Shown in pieces: positions 9,551 to 19,381 of a stretch of DNA of 64,000 nt (its first letter is position 1; each line of letters opens with the position of its first letter). Under the pieces are notes generated by a model. That model searched no databases and was not told the origin of the DNA. It worked only from the letters and a program-made list of their open reading frames with translations. The stretch is from Gracilaria gracilis. Lineage: Eukaryota; Rhodophyta; Florideophyceae; Gracilariales; Gracilariaceae. The stretch lies in the NCBI GenBank assembly GCA_030374805.1, contig JARGSG010000130.1, positions 59,684 through 123,683 of the forward strand, read 5' to 3'. The translations under genes and the position numbers were made by a program.

Positions 9551-9913
9551 CAGATGGGACGGGGCGCCACGCCCAATGGCACAAACAGCGTTGCGGGCAG
9601 ACAGACAAGTGAGCGAGGTGGAGCGCCCACGTTGCACCGACACACGCGCACAAAAGCGCGGGCCGCGCGCGGGTAGGTCGGCACGAGCGCGCCGCGCGCG
9701 GCGCTACCAGACGCGTGCGACGCCGTCGACGGTTGGCGCGCCGCGCGCACGGCGGGCGCTGCGCCGCTGCTCTCAACGGGCGCGCTGCCGGCGCGGCTGC
9801 GCCGCGCGCGGACGCCGGAAGCGTGGCGCAGGCTGCGCGCCGCGCGCCGCCAGCTGCGGCTGGTGCGGGAATGTCGGCGAGCGTGGCCACGTATGTCCGT
9901 TGCGCTGGCGCCG

Positions 9914-10008
9914 CCAATCACAGCCGCTTGAGCGCCGACCTGACGTCACGTGGACAGCGCCGGACTGCCGGCTGAGTGCTGCGCGCTGCGCGTGTGCCAC
10001 GTGACGTG
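9914..10008. promoter_or_regulatory. CCAAT box and CRE/G-box cluster
   Basis: CCAAT at 9914-9918, TGACGTCACGTGG at 9941-9953 and GCCACGTGACGTG at 9996-10008. The last two combine a CRE (TGACGTCA) or ACGT core with a CACGTG G-box, classic bZIP and bHLH sites. They lie about 400 bp upstream of the TATA box of the minus-strand secreted-protein gene, after a strongly GC-rich (mostly GCGC) stretch at 9650-9850. Confidence 0.5.
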
Positions 10009-10044
10009 ATGAGCTGCCGGATGGACGCCGTTTGCGTATATATA

Positions 10045-10055
10045 TACCAAGGGTA
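10045..10055. promoter_or_regulatory. TACCAAGGGTA dyad motif, copy 3
   Basis: The G variant of the recurring 11-mer, directly abutting a TATATATA run (10037-10046). The surroundings (GTAGATAAAGATAAGG) are A/G-rich, as at copy 4. Confidence 0.4.
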
Positions 10056-10957
10056 GTAGATTTGTAGATAAAGATAAGGATGCAAGCTAGTCCGTCCGTG
10101 CCATCACGTTCCTATTGACGCCCGCCGCCACCGCAGGTATCTACGCGTTTGTGTAGGGTGTAGGGTTTGTTTTACCTTCCTGTGTTGGTCGCCAACCGAT
10201 GGGTTAAAGAGGCGAAAATATCTTCTAAACTTACCCCGAGCCGGAGCCTCCGGGCCCTCACGGCCTATCGTACTGAGCTTCCTTTCTCTGTAGTCAAGTC
10301 TACCTACCTACAGCTTTTGAGTCCCGATTGGCAACTAAACATTTAGGGTTCAACCATACATCTTATCCCCTCCACTAAACTTTACGTGTACTCTACACAA
10401 CACGCCACCTGCTTTGAGCTCTCTCTCAAGTCTTTCGTAGCGTTTTTAGCCACGTTGTTCAACGGATGCATCAAATGTTTTGCACCCGTTTTGCCGTCGT
10501 CGTTTGTCAAATTCTCAACATCATGTTCGTGTACTGGTGGTCCTCAGGACAGAACAGTGTCCTCATTAAAAAGTTGTTATGTAAACAAACCCGAATCACA
10601 TTTGGGAGCATAACTTATAATCTTATATCTTACCTTCTTGCAACATGGGTCCATGAGGTCAACAGCACAATTAGAAAACTTATCTAACTTTACCCAAGGG
10701 TTGTAAGAGTAATAAGAGTGAGCACACGCAGACACCGCCTGCTTGGAGAACATGCCACCTGCTATTTCGGCACATGTAGTACAGCAATGCAAGTACAAAA
10801 TATAAACTTTCGCCAAATGTTTCAAACTTCAAATACCCCGAGCCACCACGGATGTTTACCGAAGGTGTAGATACTACAGAATATTGCCGTTCCTTCTCGA
10901 ACAAACGGCAATAGTCTCGACTGCCAAGCAAAACATCTTTCCAGCAGCAAATCAACG
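10056..10957. other. Intergenic, no supported gene
   Basis: Short frames only, none protein-like. It contains small tandem words (TGTAGGG twice near 10154-10168). It should include the promoter of the 10958 gene, but no convincing TATA box is seen close to it. Confidence 0.45.
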
Positions 10958-11605
10958 ATGCTAACGCTCTTTGTCTCACCGACATCCATCCGTCTTATTA
11001 GCCGTCCAGCTCTATCTTTGCAAACGTTCCGCACCGCGTCACGCATGACATTAGATCTTCCAACAATCCGAGCAGCTCGTTTCCCAGCCACGGTCGACCA
11101 TTCGGCCGAGCTGCTCGGCGTGCAGAAACCATCGCAACCGGCGAACATTCCACTGGTAAAAGAGCTCTTGCAAACGGCCGATGGCGCGCGTGGAGTGTTA
11201 GTCACCGTGCTTTCCAACCCGCACGTTCCGCATTGTGATGAGCCTCTTGATGAGCAGTTCGCCTCACTTGTGAAGGAGCTTGCTTGCACAGATGATGATG
11301 TGGGAGCCGATTTGCGAAAGTTGCTGGTGACCAATGTTGTCATGCCGAATGCAATGGTGGTGTTTTATAGACAGCGTGGAGAAGCGGAGCTATTGAAAGC
11401 AAGCGAGCTCACTGCCAGACGAGCAGTGAGTTTGCTAAAAGTGGTCTCTGAGAACGAGATGGTCAAACAGGTTGCAAACCAGTTTGTCAGGGGACTACGA
11501 CAAGATCAAGGTCCGTTTGGTGCGTTTGCAACCAAATGGGGCTACGGCGAAGCGCAACGAGAACAGGCTATCAAAGGTATCGCATCCGCTATAGAGGGCA
11601 TTTGA
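10958..11605 (+). CDS. Probable organelle-targeted protein of unknown function
   Basis: 215 aa from an ATG. The first 30 or so residues are rich in Ser, Thr and Arg with no acidic residue (SPTSIRLISRPALSLQTFRT), like a mitochondrial or plastid transit peptide. A second Met at residue 30 could start a cytosolic form. The rest is mostly helical, with two acidic, Cys-containing stretches in the middle (HVPHCDEPLDEQ and ACTDDDVGADL) and a C-terminal GFGAFATKWGYG-like segment. I recognise no family. It is convergent with the fucosyltransferase-like gene, with only 46 bp between the stop codons, so their 3' UTRs very likely overlap. Confidence 0.65.
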   Translation: MLTLFVSPTSIRLISRPALSLQTFRTASRMTLDLPTIRAARFPATVDHSAELLGVQKPSQPANIPLVKELLQTADGARGVLVTVLSNPHVPHCDEPLDEQFASLVKELACTDDDVGADLRKLLVTNVVMPNAMVVFYRQRGEAELLKASELTARRAVSLLKVVSENEMVKQVANQFVRGLRQDQGPFGAFATKWGYGEAQREQAIKGIASAIEGI

Positions 11606-11651
11606 TACACACAGTGTACAAAAAAAAAAACTACGTGTTAACGCGTGGCTT

Positions 11652-12944
11652 TTACCCACTCGGGGAGAATCTGTGCTGCTTCTCGAACCATTGCGGCGTT
11701 TCGAGGCGCTCATTGTAACGATAATGCGCCAGATCGTCACATTTGTTGGCCAATTTGCAACTCCATTCGGTAGCTTTTCCCAACGTGCGACGCTTGTAGT
11801 ATACAGTGCCCGACCAAGTGCTAGCAAAATCGCCAACAAACACGTGAGCTTGAATTGCCAATTCTCGTTCCAAGAAGTTTTCCGTGGTCTCGTCCAATCC
11901 AGACACGCGAGGAAGGACGTTTGTGTGGTTGCTAAACAAGTAGTCCAAAGCGGACAGCATGGAAGGTGGGGTATAAGGACTCGCAGCAATGTAAATGTGC
12001 GAACTGTGCTTGGAACGCATGAGCTGTGAAACGGCTGCAACAAACTGCCGTGGCTGGACGTACACGACGGTATCGTTGTTATTGGTGGACAATGTGCGTC
12101 TGATACAAAGGTACGGTCTATCTTTGTCGCAAAGGTATTCATCGTATCTGATATGCAAAACGGTCATCCGCTTTCTCTGCCACTTTGACAGCATGTTGGC
12201 AATGTAAGGCGAGGCTTGAACATAATGCAACGCGCTGTGAAGATACTCCTGAGCCAAAGTGCCAGAGTGAGAAAACGAATGGCCGTCGACAACGACGCAG
12301 CCGCGTTGCAAATTGCGAAGCTCGTGGATCAAAGAGTGATCGCCCTCCGCAGTAAAGTTGAGATAGCGTTTGTGAAGGGTGGCGGCGTCGAGGGCACGTT
12401 GGCCACATTGCTCCTCGGTCTCTTGCGGGCGGGATCCGCCAGAGTACAAGCAGGCAGTTCGAATAAGTCGGCGTGAAGGAGCGATGGGGCCGGAACCTCT
12501 GCGAGCCATATAAACGGCAGTATAACCGCGTCGACAAGCGTCGGGAAGCGGGTGAGCAACGTCGGTAAAGTGGTTCATTGTGGCAAGATTCCAGAACAGA
12601 TGCGCAGGCTGGTCGCGTGCTTGATGCGGCAGTCCCGGTATATTGCGCTGCGGAACCGTGGGGGGCACGAACACAAGGTGGGCATGACGCGACAACAAGA
12701 GCGACTCCAGCAAGAAGTAGATCTGGTTGCCGAGCCCGCCGTGCGTGAGGGTGACGAGATGCGGTCGGTTTGGAGCGAAGCGGGGCTGAAAGACGTGGTG
12801 GATGGCGAGCAGAAGGAGCGAGAAGAGGGCGAGAACGTGAAGCGGCTGCGGAGTGAGTCGCTTGGGGTGCGGGGAGAGCAAGGCGTTTCGCAGACGCATT
12901 GTGCGCGGCGCCGCAGCGATCTTTATGGCCGGAACGGAAGCCAT
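11652..12944 (-). CDS. Type II membrane protein, O-fucosyltransferase-like glycosyltransferase
   Basis: 430 aa from the ATG at 12944; the longer frame upstream starts only with GTG. There is a short basic cytosolic tail, a transmembrane anchor at about residues 35-52 (LHVLALFSLLLLAIHHVF), then a lumenal domain. GGLGNQ at 69-74 begins the first nucleotide-sugar fold. A Leu-His-Ile-Arg (HxR-type) motif in the second half and FVGDFASTWS near the C-terminus match the GDP-fucose protein O-fucosyltransferase superfamily (GT-B; GT65/GT68/GT23-like). Several Cys residues fit lumenal disulfides. Inferred role: transfer of fucose or another GDP-sugar to glycoproteins or wall glycans in the Golgi. The acceptor cannot be told. 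Met at residue 16 is an alternative start. Confidence 0.8.
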   Translation of the reverse strand: MASVPAIKIAAAPRTMRLRNALLSPHPKRLTPQPLHVLALFSLLLLAIHHVFQPRFAPNRPHLVTLTHGGLGNQIYFLLESLLLSRHAHLVFVPPTVPQRNIPGLPHQARDQPAHLFWNLATMNHFTDVAHPLPDACRRGYTAVYMARRGSGPIAPSRRLIRTACLYSGGSRPQETEEQCGQRALDAATLHKRYLNFTAEGDHSLIHELRNLQRGCVVVDGHSFSHSGTLAQEYLHSALHYVQASPYIANMLSKWQRKRMTVLHIRYDEYLCDKDRPYLCIRRTLSTNNNDTVVYVQPRQFVAAVSQLMRSKHSSHIYIAASPYTPPSMLSALDYLFSNHTNVLPRVSGLDETTENFLERELAIQAHVFVGDFASTWSGTVYYKRRTLGKATEWSCKLANKCDDLAHYRYNERLETPQWFEKQHRFSPSG

Positions 12945-14052
12945 GGCGGGGCGCGGGACGAAGCGTACGCACCAAGTGGAATGCGTCGCAGCGCGCAGTG
13001 CGGCTTTATGCGGCACATCATGATGACGGGCGTGAGTGATGGCGGGCTCGGTGATGTTTTGGGGAGCGGCGCGGGAGCGCGGGAGAGAGACCGCTGAGCT
13101 TATCTGTCGCTGAATGCAACTGGCCGTGTTGACAGCGCCGTGTTGGCCTTTCTGGTGAGAGAGCGTTTCTTTGAACAGAAACGTTCTGCACCAAGCCATA
13201 ATTGAGCTAGTGCACTCATAAACAGAGAGAGAGAGACAGCGCCGTTCCACTTGCGCGAGTGCGCGCGTCAGCGCGCGTCAGCGCGCGTCAACAGCTTACG
13301 GCGGTGTGGACAGCGAGAAATGACGCGGCCACGTGTGCAGGTGGCACACGTGCGGCCAGCAGAGCAGAAGCAAGGCGGGCAGCGGGGTGGAGGGGCGCAA
13401 AATCAGCGCGGTGGCGCGTTAATTTGCGTGCGCCGTGGCAACGCGATCACGTTGTCGTTTCGTTTACGCTGAATTGAGCGCTTCCTCAATCCGCCGGCGC
13501 GCGCTGGAATCAAAGCATCTTCATCGCATGTGCTGTTCCATGCATCAGCTACTACAGCTGCCGCTGCCGTCGCCGCCTTCGCGGGAGTGCTTGTCGCGCG
13601 TGCGCATCGCAGCGGCCGCTTTGCTGCAGCCCATACCGGCGGTAGACCGCGCTAGCTACCTCCTCACCGAATCAATTCAGAACGCGCCGTCACTGCGGGA
13701 CTGGCAGTCAAATGTCACACGCTCACCGGCACGTGTAGCGCCGTCTTCGCGCGCTGATTTGAAGCACGAGCAATGCACGCCCAAACGAGACGCGCTTAGC
13801 CCATGGCTCTGCGCGCCCGCACTGCCGCTGCTACAACCATGCGCCCGTCACGCCTTACATGCGCACCTTCCAGTCGCAACCAAATGTGTGCGCGTCACGC
13901 GCGCGTCCCTTTGTCCGCCGTGTAAAGTTACTGCACAGCGTTGACTGCATCGCCGCGCTGCGAAAGCCGTCTAACAGCGTTACAAATACCGCTCCCTCAC
14001 TCCGCCATCCCCAACTCTTCCCCCACTCGCCGCGCTCACAACCCACACAACT
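12945..14052. other. GC-rich divergent intergenic region
   Basis: It separates the divergent fucosyltransferase-like and Gly-rich genes and must hold both promoters. It is rich in GCGC and has CGCGCGTCAG-type tandem words near 13261-13292, GCCACGTGTG at 13327, and an AG microsatellite at 13225-13236. Long open frames exist only because of GC content. No gene is supported. Confidence 0.5.
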
Positions 14053-14100
14053 CTCACTCGCTCACTCACTCAACTCACTCACTCACTCACACGACTCACT
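14053..14100. repeat. (CTCA)n microsatellite in the 5' leader of the Gly-rich gene
   Basis: Eleven or so CTCA/ACTC units with a few interruptions, ending 40 bp before the ATG at 14140. As a pyrimidine-rich leader it may influence start-site choice or translation. Confidence 0.85.
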
Positions 14101-14139
14101 TGCTTTCGGATTCAATTCCTCCATCTACGCCCCGCGAGC

Positions 14140-14961
14140 ATGTACACATCGCGCACCCTTCTCGCACTTTTCTTCCTCTCCCTGTTATACCGCGCACGGA
14201 GCGCCCCCGTCCCAGTCGCCATCGGAGGCGGTGACGGAGGCAACGGCGGTGACGGCGGAGCAGGCGGTTCCGGAGGACGCGGCGGAGATGGAATTCTAAT
14301 CGCCGAAAACAGCATGGGAGGAAACGGAGGAGACGGAGGAGATGGAGGCTCCGCCGGCGCGAACGATCCGCTAGGCGGAGAGGGCGGCAATGGAGGAAAT
14401 GGTCTCGTCATCGTCGGCACTGCTGCCGCCGTCCCAATCAACTCTGGAGTGGGAGGAGACGGCGGTGACGGCGGCACAGGCGGCGTTTCCTTCGCCGGCT
14501 TTGGCGGTCCAGGAGGCCCCGGAGGAGATGGAGGAACAGGTATCGTTGGAGGAGATGGCGGAACCGGCGGCCTTGGCGGAACCGGCGTTGCACCGGGCGC
14601 TGGTGGCCCCGGTGGCGACGGCGGTGATGGATCGTTTGCCATTGCGCTTGGTTCGAGTAACCCTGCCGTCGCACTGGTTCCGATCGCCGCGTCGAGCAGT
14701 AGTGACTCTAGCCCGGAATTAGGCATTGCATCCTTCGGTGCCGCGCCTGCGCCTGCGGCCGCGCCTGCGCCTGCCGTGCTTGTTGTCGGAACTGGAGGCG
14801 ATGGAGGTGATGGAGGACCAGGACGTCCGGATGGTGTTCCTGGCGCTCCGGGTGCTCCTGGCTTGCCGCCAGGTGCTCTGTCTGACGCTGCTGCTGGAAG
14901 GCGTAAACAGGTGCTGGAGAGCTTCTTGGCTACAGGAACTGTGTTCCCGCCCGCGTTCTAA
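14140..14961 (+). CDS. Secreted Gly-rich protein with GGDGG repeats
   Basis: 273 aa. Signal peptide at residues 1-21 (ALFFLSLLYRARS). The mature protein is dominated by GGxGGDGG and GGNGGDGG repeats in three blocks, separated by short hydrophobic spacers rich in Ala, Val and Ile (LIVIGTAAAVPI-like). After residue 195 comes an Ala/Pro segment (APAPAAAPAPA), one more GGDGGDGG and a short collagen-like run (about eight GxP/GAPGAP triplets). It ends in a non-repetitive basic tail. The composition resembles cell-wall Gly-rich proteins of plants and the PGRS repeats of mycobacteria. Homology is not implied, since low complexity converges. Probably an extracellular matrix component; the Asp spacing could bind Ca2+ (inference). 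Confidence 0.75.
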   Translation: MYTSRTLLALFFLSLLYRARSAPVPVAIGGGDGGNGGDGGAGGSGGRGGDGILIAENSMGGNGGDGGDGGSAGANDPLGGEGGNGGNGLVIVGTAAAVPINSGVGGDGGDGGTGGVSFAGFGGPGGPGGDGGTGIVGGDGGTGGLGGTGVAPGAGGPGGDGGDGSFAIALGSSNPAVALVPIAASSSSDSSPELGIASFGAAPAPAAAPAPAVLVVGTGGDGGDGGPGRPDGVPGAPGAPGLPPGALSDAAAGRRKQVLESFLATGTVFPPAF

Positions 14962-15851
14962 TTATCACTTGAGAAATACTACCAAGTTTGGCGGTGCTAG
15001 TTGGTGCTGTCGGACATTGGATGGCAAGCTATACATGTTTTGAGAACCATGCGTAGAGTTCTTTGATATTATTGCATAAACAAGTTGGTGCAAGAGCTTG
15101 TGTGTTCTTGCACGAGCTCTGTCAATTGTGAATGTGTTGCTCTTTGAGTGCTGCGTAGAAAGAATTGAGCGTATGAACTAGAGCAAGTGTGGTAGAAAGA
15201 AAGGAAATGGTGTTGAGAGCATGGCAGTGCTGGAGGGGGCGTACGGGAGCGTAACTGATGGAGCGGCGGCACACTGGAAAGATAGATGATGTAGTGAAGA
15301 AGGGAAGGGGATCGTTTAATAGTGAGGGCGAAATTGATGCGCTGTTGACACACAGCAGGGCGCGTTTTATCATAGGTGAAAAACAAGTGCCAACAGAATT
15401 CAGCTTTGCTACATACGAATAATACGATGCAAAACGATCTGTGTGCGAAGGATGACATCGATATCTATCTAACATGAAGCGCGACTGGAATTTGTGCGCG
15501 CACGTGCGAATGCGTTTTTTTTTCTTCGTTGTTTACAGAGCAGATGCGGATGTGACGGAAGCGGGAAACAATGAGGGCTTGCCCACCCGGCAGGGGCAGC
15601 GTGGAAGGTTTTATCTATCGCGTTCAAGGTTTATCGTTTCAAACCTCCTCGGTGCCTGCGTTATAAGGTATACTGTGAGCGGGTAGGAACTGGTAGGAAC
15701 GCCATCTTTAAACAGCGTTCTACAGGGACAAAAGATCAAGGTTGCATGAGAGGGACGGTGCTGACGCATTTGCAGTGTCGGGGGGAAGACAGAACGTGAA
15801 ACTGGTTTTGAGCTGCGGCAGCTGGTTAGTGCATGGCAACGGCTATCTATC
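14962..15851. other. Intergenic, no supported gene
   Basis: Downstream of the Gly-rich gene. Two minus-strand frames near 15069-15475 are Ser/His/Phe-rich, overlap each other and have no motif. I see nothing that supports a gene here. Confidence 0.4.
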
Positions 15852-15862
15852 TACCCTTGGTA
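15852..15862. promoter_or_regulatory. TACCCTTGGTA dyad motif, copy 4 (reverse orientation)
   Basis: The reverse complement of copy 3. It is preceded by CTATCTAT and followed by TATATATATTATATAG at 15881-15896. It faces copy 5, 154 bp away, in inverted orientation. Confidence 0.4.
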
Positions 15863-16015
15863 ATGCTTATTACCTTCGTATATATATTATATAGCAGACG
15901 GCTTCGGGTTGTTGTGTGAGTATGGCGGGATAAGGCTAGCGTTAGACGCTAGTATCTTGGTGATTATTTGATTGAGATTGCTAGGGAGAGAAAAATATCC
16001 ATCTGAATTGCCAAA

Positions 16016-16026
16016 TACCAAGGGTA
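16016..16026. promoter_or_regulatory. TACCAAGGGTA dyad motif, copy 5
   Basis: Same sequence as copy 3, 46 bp before the 205-bp dispersed repeat. With copy 4 it brackets a 153-bp AT-rich segment. Confidence 0.4.
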
Positions 16027-16072
16027 TCAGTGAAGAATCTCCACAGAAGATGCGACACAGTGCGCTGAACAG

Positions 16073-16278
16073 TGTAGCGCGCGAGCGGGGGCGAAAGGGG
16101 TCGAGCGAAGTGCGCGCCTAGTTGGCCGCCGGCGGGCAGAGCGCCGAGCCGGACGGTCGCGCAATTTATTTTGCCAGTGCAACCCACCGGCGCATTGCTG
16201 TGCGCCGGGCGTTGCACTGCGCACAAAATGACGTGTGTGTGGCGCTCTCGCCTTGCAAGAGGCCGACCGGCATCAACA
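16073..16278. repeat. 205-bp dispersed repeat, copy 1
   Basis: Nearly identical to 32081-32283, from TGTAGCGCGCGAGCGG to CCGGCATCAACA. The only differences I see are a G/T substitution, a 4-versus-1-bp indel near 16122 and the flanks. GC-rich, with internal hairpin potential (GCATTGCTGTGCGCC / GGGCGTTGCACTGCGC) and a conserved TGACGTG. No coding capacity is evident. It may be a short non-autonomous element, a conserved promoter module or part of an older duplication. Confidence 0.8.
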
Positions 16279-16422
16279 CCGTCCCTCAAGGCGAAGCGAC
16301 TACTCTTCCTACACCATTTATAAGCATCAAGTTACTAAGCCCAATTCACAAGTAAAACATAATATCAGCGACCGAAGAGCAAGGTCTGTAGACACGGTTT
16401 CTTTGCAAATCTGTCTCTTCTC

Positions 16423-16552
16423 TGGCATCAAAGAAGTTCCTTCCCCGTTCTGTCTTCGCGCACTTTCTAAGCATGCAAAGCGACACCACACTCGCCCGTG
16501 TGTTTGTCCCGGAGAAAAAGTCGGCCGTCACTTGCCGTATTCTGGAATTCAA
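16423..16552 (+). repeat. Inverted copy of copia integrase-RT linker
   Basis: This 130-bp segment is the reverse complement of 17190-17319, about 85-90% identical, and lies exactly where the RT sequence breaks off. On the minus strand it adds a spurious tail to the RT frame. It suggests template switching or repair during insertion of the truncated element. Confidence 0.8.
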
Positions 16553-17635
16553 GGCATGGCCTGTCTTCTCCACAATGCCAATGGAGTTAGAGGGTTGTTC
16601 CATAATTATCGGAACATCCAGTTTTCCACATAAGTAGGCGTTTGAGATGTATGCTCCCTCCAGTAAAAGGTTTCGTGCTGCGGCAACTGAGAGAAAAATG
16701 CGTAGTACTTCATGATAGGCTACTGGTGCATAAGTGTTGAACGGATCGAAGTCAATGAAGGGCTTCTGTTTGTCTCCCCGTAGACAGCAGAGTGCCTTCT
16801 TCAAGAACCTTTTCCCGACTCCATCCAACATCTTTTCCTTGAAGACCCAAGTATAAGGAACCTGTTTCATCCAGGATTCCCTGAGTATAAGTTCCCAAGT
16901 GTTACGGCGGGTGAGTGCGTTCATCTCGCGGTAGATGGCCTCACACCAACCAGGATCTCTGCACGCGTCCTTGCAACTACTTAAAACGTTGGGGTCACAC
17001 ACAGTTTTCTTGGAGACCCATACATTTGGAAAGTTATGCGCGATTGTTGTCATCGCCTTTACCAGGTGGTCTTCCAAATCAGGACCGGTATCGGTCTGTG
17101 AGGTATGGTCCGTCTCCTCTGTCTTTTGTTGGCGAGTTATACCCTCCAGAAGGGTGGAGATGTTTGGAGGAAGAGAGGAGTTGACCGCGTTGAAGTCCAG
17201 AATACGGCAAGTGACGACCGAGTTCTTCTCCGGCACAAACACACGGGCAAGTGTGCTGTCGATTTGCATGCCCACGAAGTGCGCAAAGACAGGACGGGGG
17301 AGGAACTTCTTTGATGCCACGGTCTTGGACCGATATAAAAAGGCGCAGCCAGGCTGACCAAAGTTCGGAATGTTCGTAAAGTCGATTATAATGGACAGAT
17401 TCCATTCCAGAATCGGTATCCGTCCTTGTATCTTTGAAGAAGGAGCCCTATTTCGAAGCCAGTTCGCATGATTCATTGCCTCGGCCCAGAAGGAAATGGG
17501 CAGTTTGCTCGCGAAGAGAAGCACACAAGCTCTGGTCCAATGTTCTTGGATAAGCCTCTCCGCGGCTCCATTAGATTCGGAGGCGTAGGCAGGGGAGTAG
17601 TCCAAGACTATGCCATGATCGAAGGAGAAAATGTC
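16553..17635 (-). pseudogene. copia integrase C-terminal half and truncated reverse transcriptase
   Basis: Continues the same frame as the gag-protease segment after the TAG at 17636. It starts inside the integrase core (DYSPAYASESNGAAERLIQEHW, the copia region containing the catalytic Glu), followed by the integrase C-terminus, a Ser/Thr/Asp linker and the beginning of a copia RT (TWELI...YTWVFKEK...YAPVA...NAYLCGKLDVPIIMEQP). The YxDD box and RNase H are absent, so no active polymerase can be made. Confidence 0.85.
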
Positions 17636-17638
17636 CTA

Positions 17639-19381
17639 CTCGATGCTTTTGTGTTCGCCGGCCTCGTCCAGGCGAACATTCTTCAAGCGAAACGAGTGGT
17701 TAAGTTCTAGCTCCGATCTGCGTTTGTACCAAGCCAGGTGCTTCAAAACACTAGCACCTGTCTTGTCCATCAAGAAGAAAACGTCCGACTTGGAAGTGTG
17801 GTCATCCAGTATGGCCATGGCGTAGATTGTACCAGAGAGAGATGGCGAAATCTTTCCCGACAGGTCTATATGGATAAGTTCCAAGGGACTTGACGTCGAA
17901 ACGGATCGCGACCGGGCGGTAATTGGGTTCCATTTCTCCTTGCTTGTGAGGCAAGGGACGCACGTCAACGATTCCAAGATGGAACGTTGAAAGTAAGGCA
18001 CAGAGTCAAAAGACTTGGCAAGGTTCTGGTATCTACTTGGGTGAAGATGACCAGTTCGACCGTGCCATTCCAAAGCCAGCTCCTGATTGCTGTTACTTGC
18101 GTTCACGACCATCACTTGTTTGTCGTTATCAGCGAGGTCCATGACGAAGAGGCCTTGGTTGATTTCCGTTTCCCAAATGATTTCAGAGTTTCGGTTAGGA
18201 TCCATGATGAAACATCCATTGAATGGCCGAATGGTGGAAGTGAACATCACCATGAACTCTACACTGAGAACGCCAACAGAAAGGATGTTCGACTCAAAGG
18301 CAGGCGTGTGGTAAGCCTCGATGACTGTACCACGGTTCAAAGGTATCCAGACATGACCTTTGCCAACGAGACGAACTGTTCCTGAGGCAGCCTGAGCAGT
18401 CTCGACCTCAATTCGTTCGTAGCGAATGAACGACTTGCGCGAATGGAAGAAGTGATGAGTTGCCCCTGAGTCAATATAGGCTGAGTCTAATTTCGTTTGA
18501 GAAAGAAGAGCGATCTTGCTCTTGAACTTGGCCATATTGCAGTTGAAGCCAGGTGAAGGAGGCGGATCATCATTCCTTTGCACCACATATGAACGAGGTT
18601 TGGAGTTATGATTTGAGTTACGATTATCATTTCCATCCCCCCTTGGTGCAAACCCTGAGTTCCAGTTGGATTGACGTTGTCCTCCTTTGTGGGACCCATA
18701 CTGTGAACGACGATAACCACCGTTGTTGCGATTAGATTGCTGCCGTCCGTTGGAGTTTTGCTGGTTATCATTATTGTCAAACTCCTCACGTTTGCGTTTG
18801 TAGCAATCTCGAGCGTAATGTCCACGACGACCGCAGTAGTAGCAATTGTCATCGTAGCGGCTCTTGGTAGCCGAGGACTTGTTACGACGGTTTCGCTGCT
18901 TCCGACCACCCTTATTTGCCGCGTTGGCTTTTGGCTGGGTAGTGGGGGTGGACGAAGGAGCGGAGGATGTCGGGTTGTTAGGGTTCTTGCGAAGAGCCAC
19001 TTCAGCTTCGACGGCGTTCACAATGGAGTCGAACCCGACATCGGTTAGGTTTGACATCATGGCCAAGGGAGCAAAGAAGTTGGGGAGACTTCGAATGAGT
19101 TTGGAGACTTTGTCTTTCTCCGAAAGTTCCTCATCGAAGGTGGCAAGTTCCCCAACTACTTCCAGGAACTTAGCGACGTGCTTATTCCAGTCGTCGCTGT
19201 CCTTGTATACCAAAGTGTCCAGACGATGGCGGATGTTCTGCACAGCTTGCGCGTTGGTGGTTGTGTACACGCGCTGCAGTTCATTCCAGAGATCTTTGGC
19301 CATTTTGTCATCATCATCGACAAACATTCGAACAAGAGCAAGCGGAGAGTCACCGAGGCAGAGTGTGATGGTGCTCTTCGC
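17639..19381 (-). pseudogene. copia gag (C-terminal part), protease and integrase N-terminal part
   Basis: In order on the minus strand: UBN2-type Gag capsid region (LWNELQRVYTTTNAQAVQN), Asn/Arg-rich stretch, CCHC knuckle CYYCGRRGHYARDC, aspartic protease motif YIDSGATHHFF, GAG-pre-integrase HHCC domain (WHGRTGHLHPS...CVPCLTSK) and the integrase core start (LIHIDLSGK...AILDDHTS, first and second catalytic Asp region). It is interrupted upstream by the gypsy insertion. The frame runs without break to the TAG at 17636. Confidence 0.9.
19377..19381. repeat. Target-site duplication TTCGC (left)
   Basis: The five bases before the left LTR match the five after the right LTR (30585-30589). A 5-bp duplication is the normal signature of Ty3/gypsy integrase. 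Confidence 0.9.

Noticed and set aside
9546..10004. Several long Ala/Arg-rich frames on both strands
   Set aside because: A GC-rich (GCGC) promoter region gives open frames by composition. No ATG context, motif or conserved feature.
13435..13944. 169-aa plus-strand frame
   Set aside because: Starts at ATG but is Arg/Ser/Ala/Cys-mixed without motif in GC-rich promoter DNA; overlaps other frames of equal quality.
14112..14726. Pro/Ser-rich (PPSPP) 204-aa frame opposite the Gly-rich gene
   Set aside because: The exact reverse shadow of GGDGG codons; the plus-strand frame has a signal peptide and this one does not.
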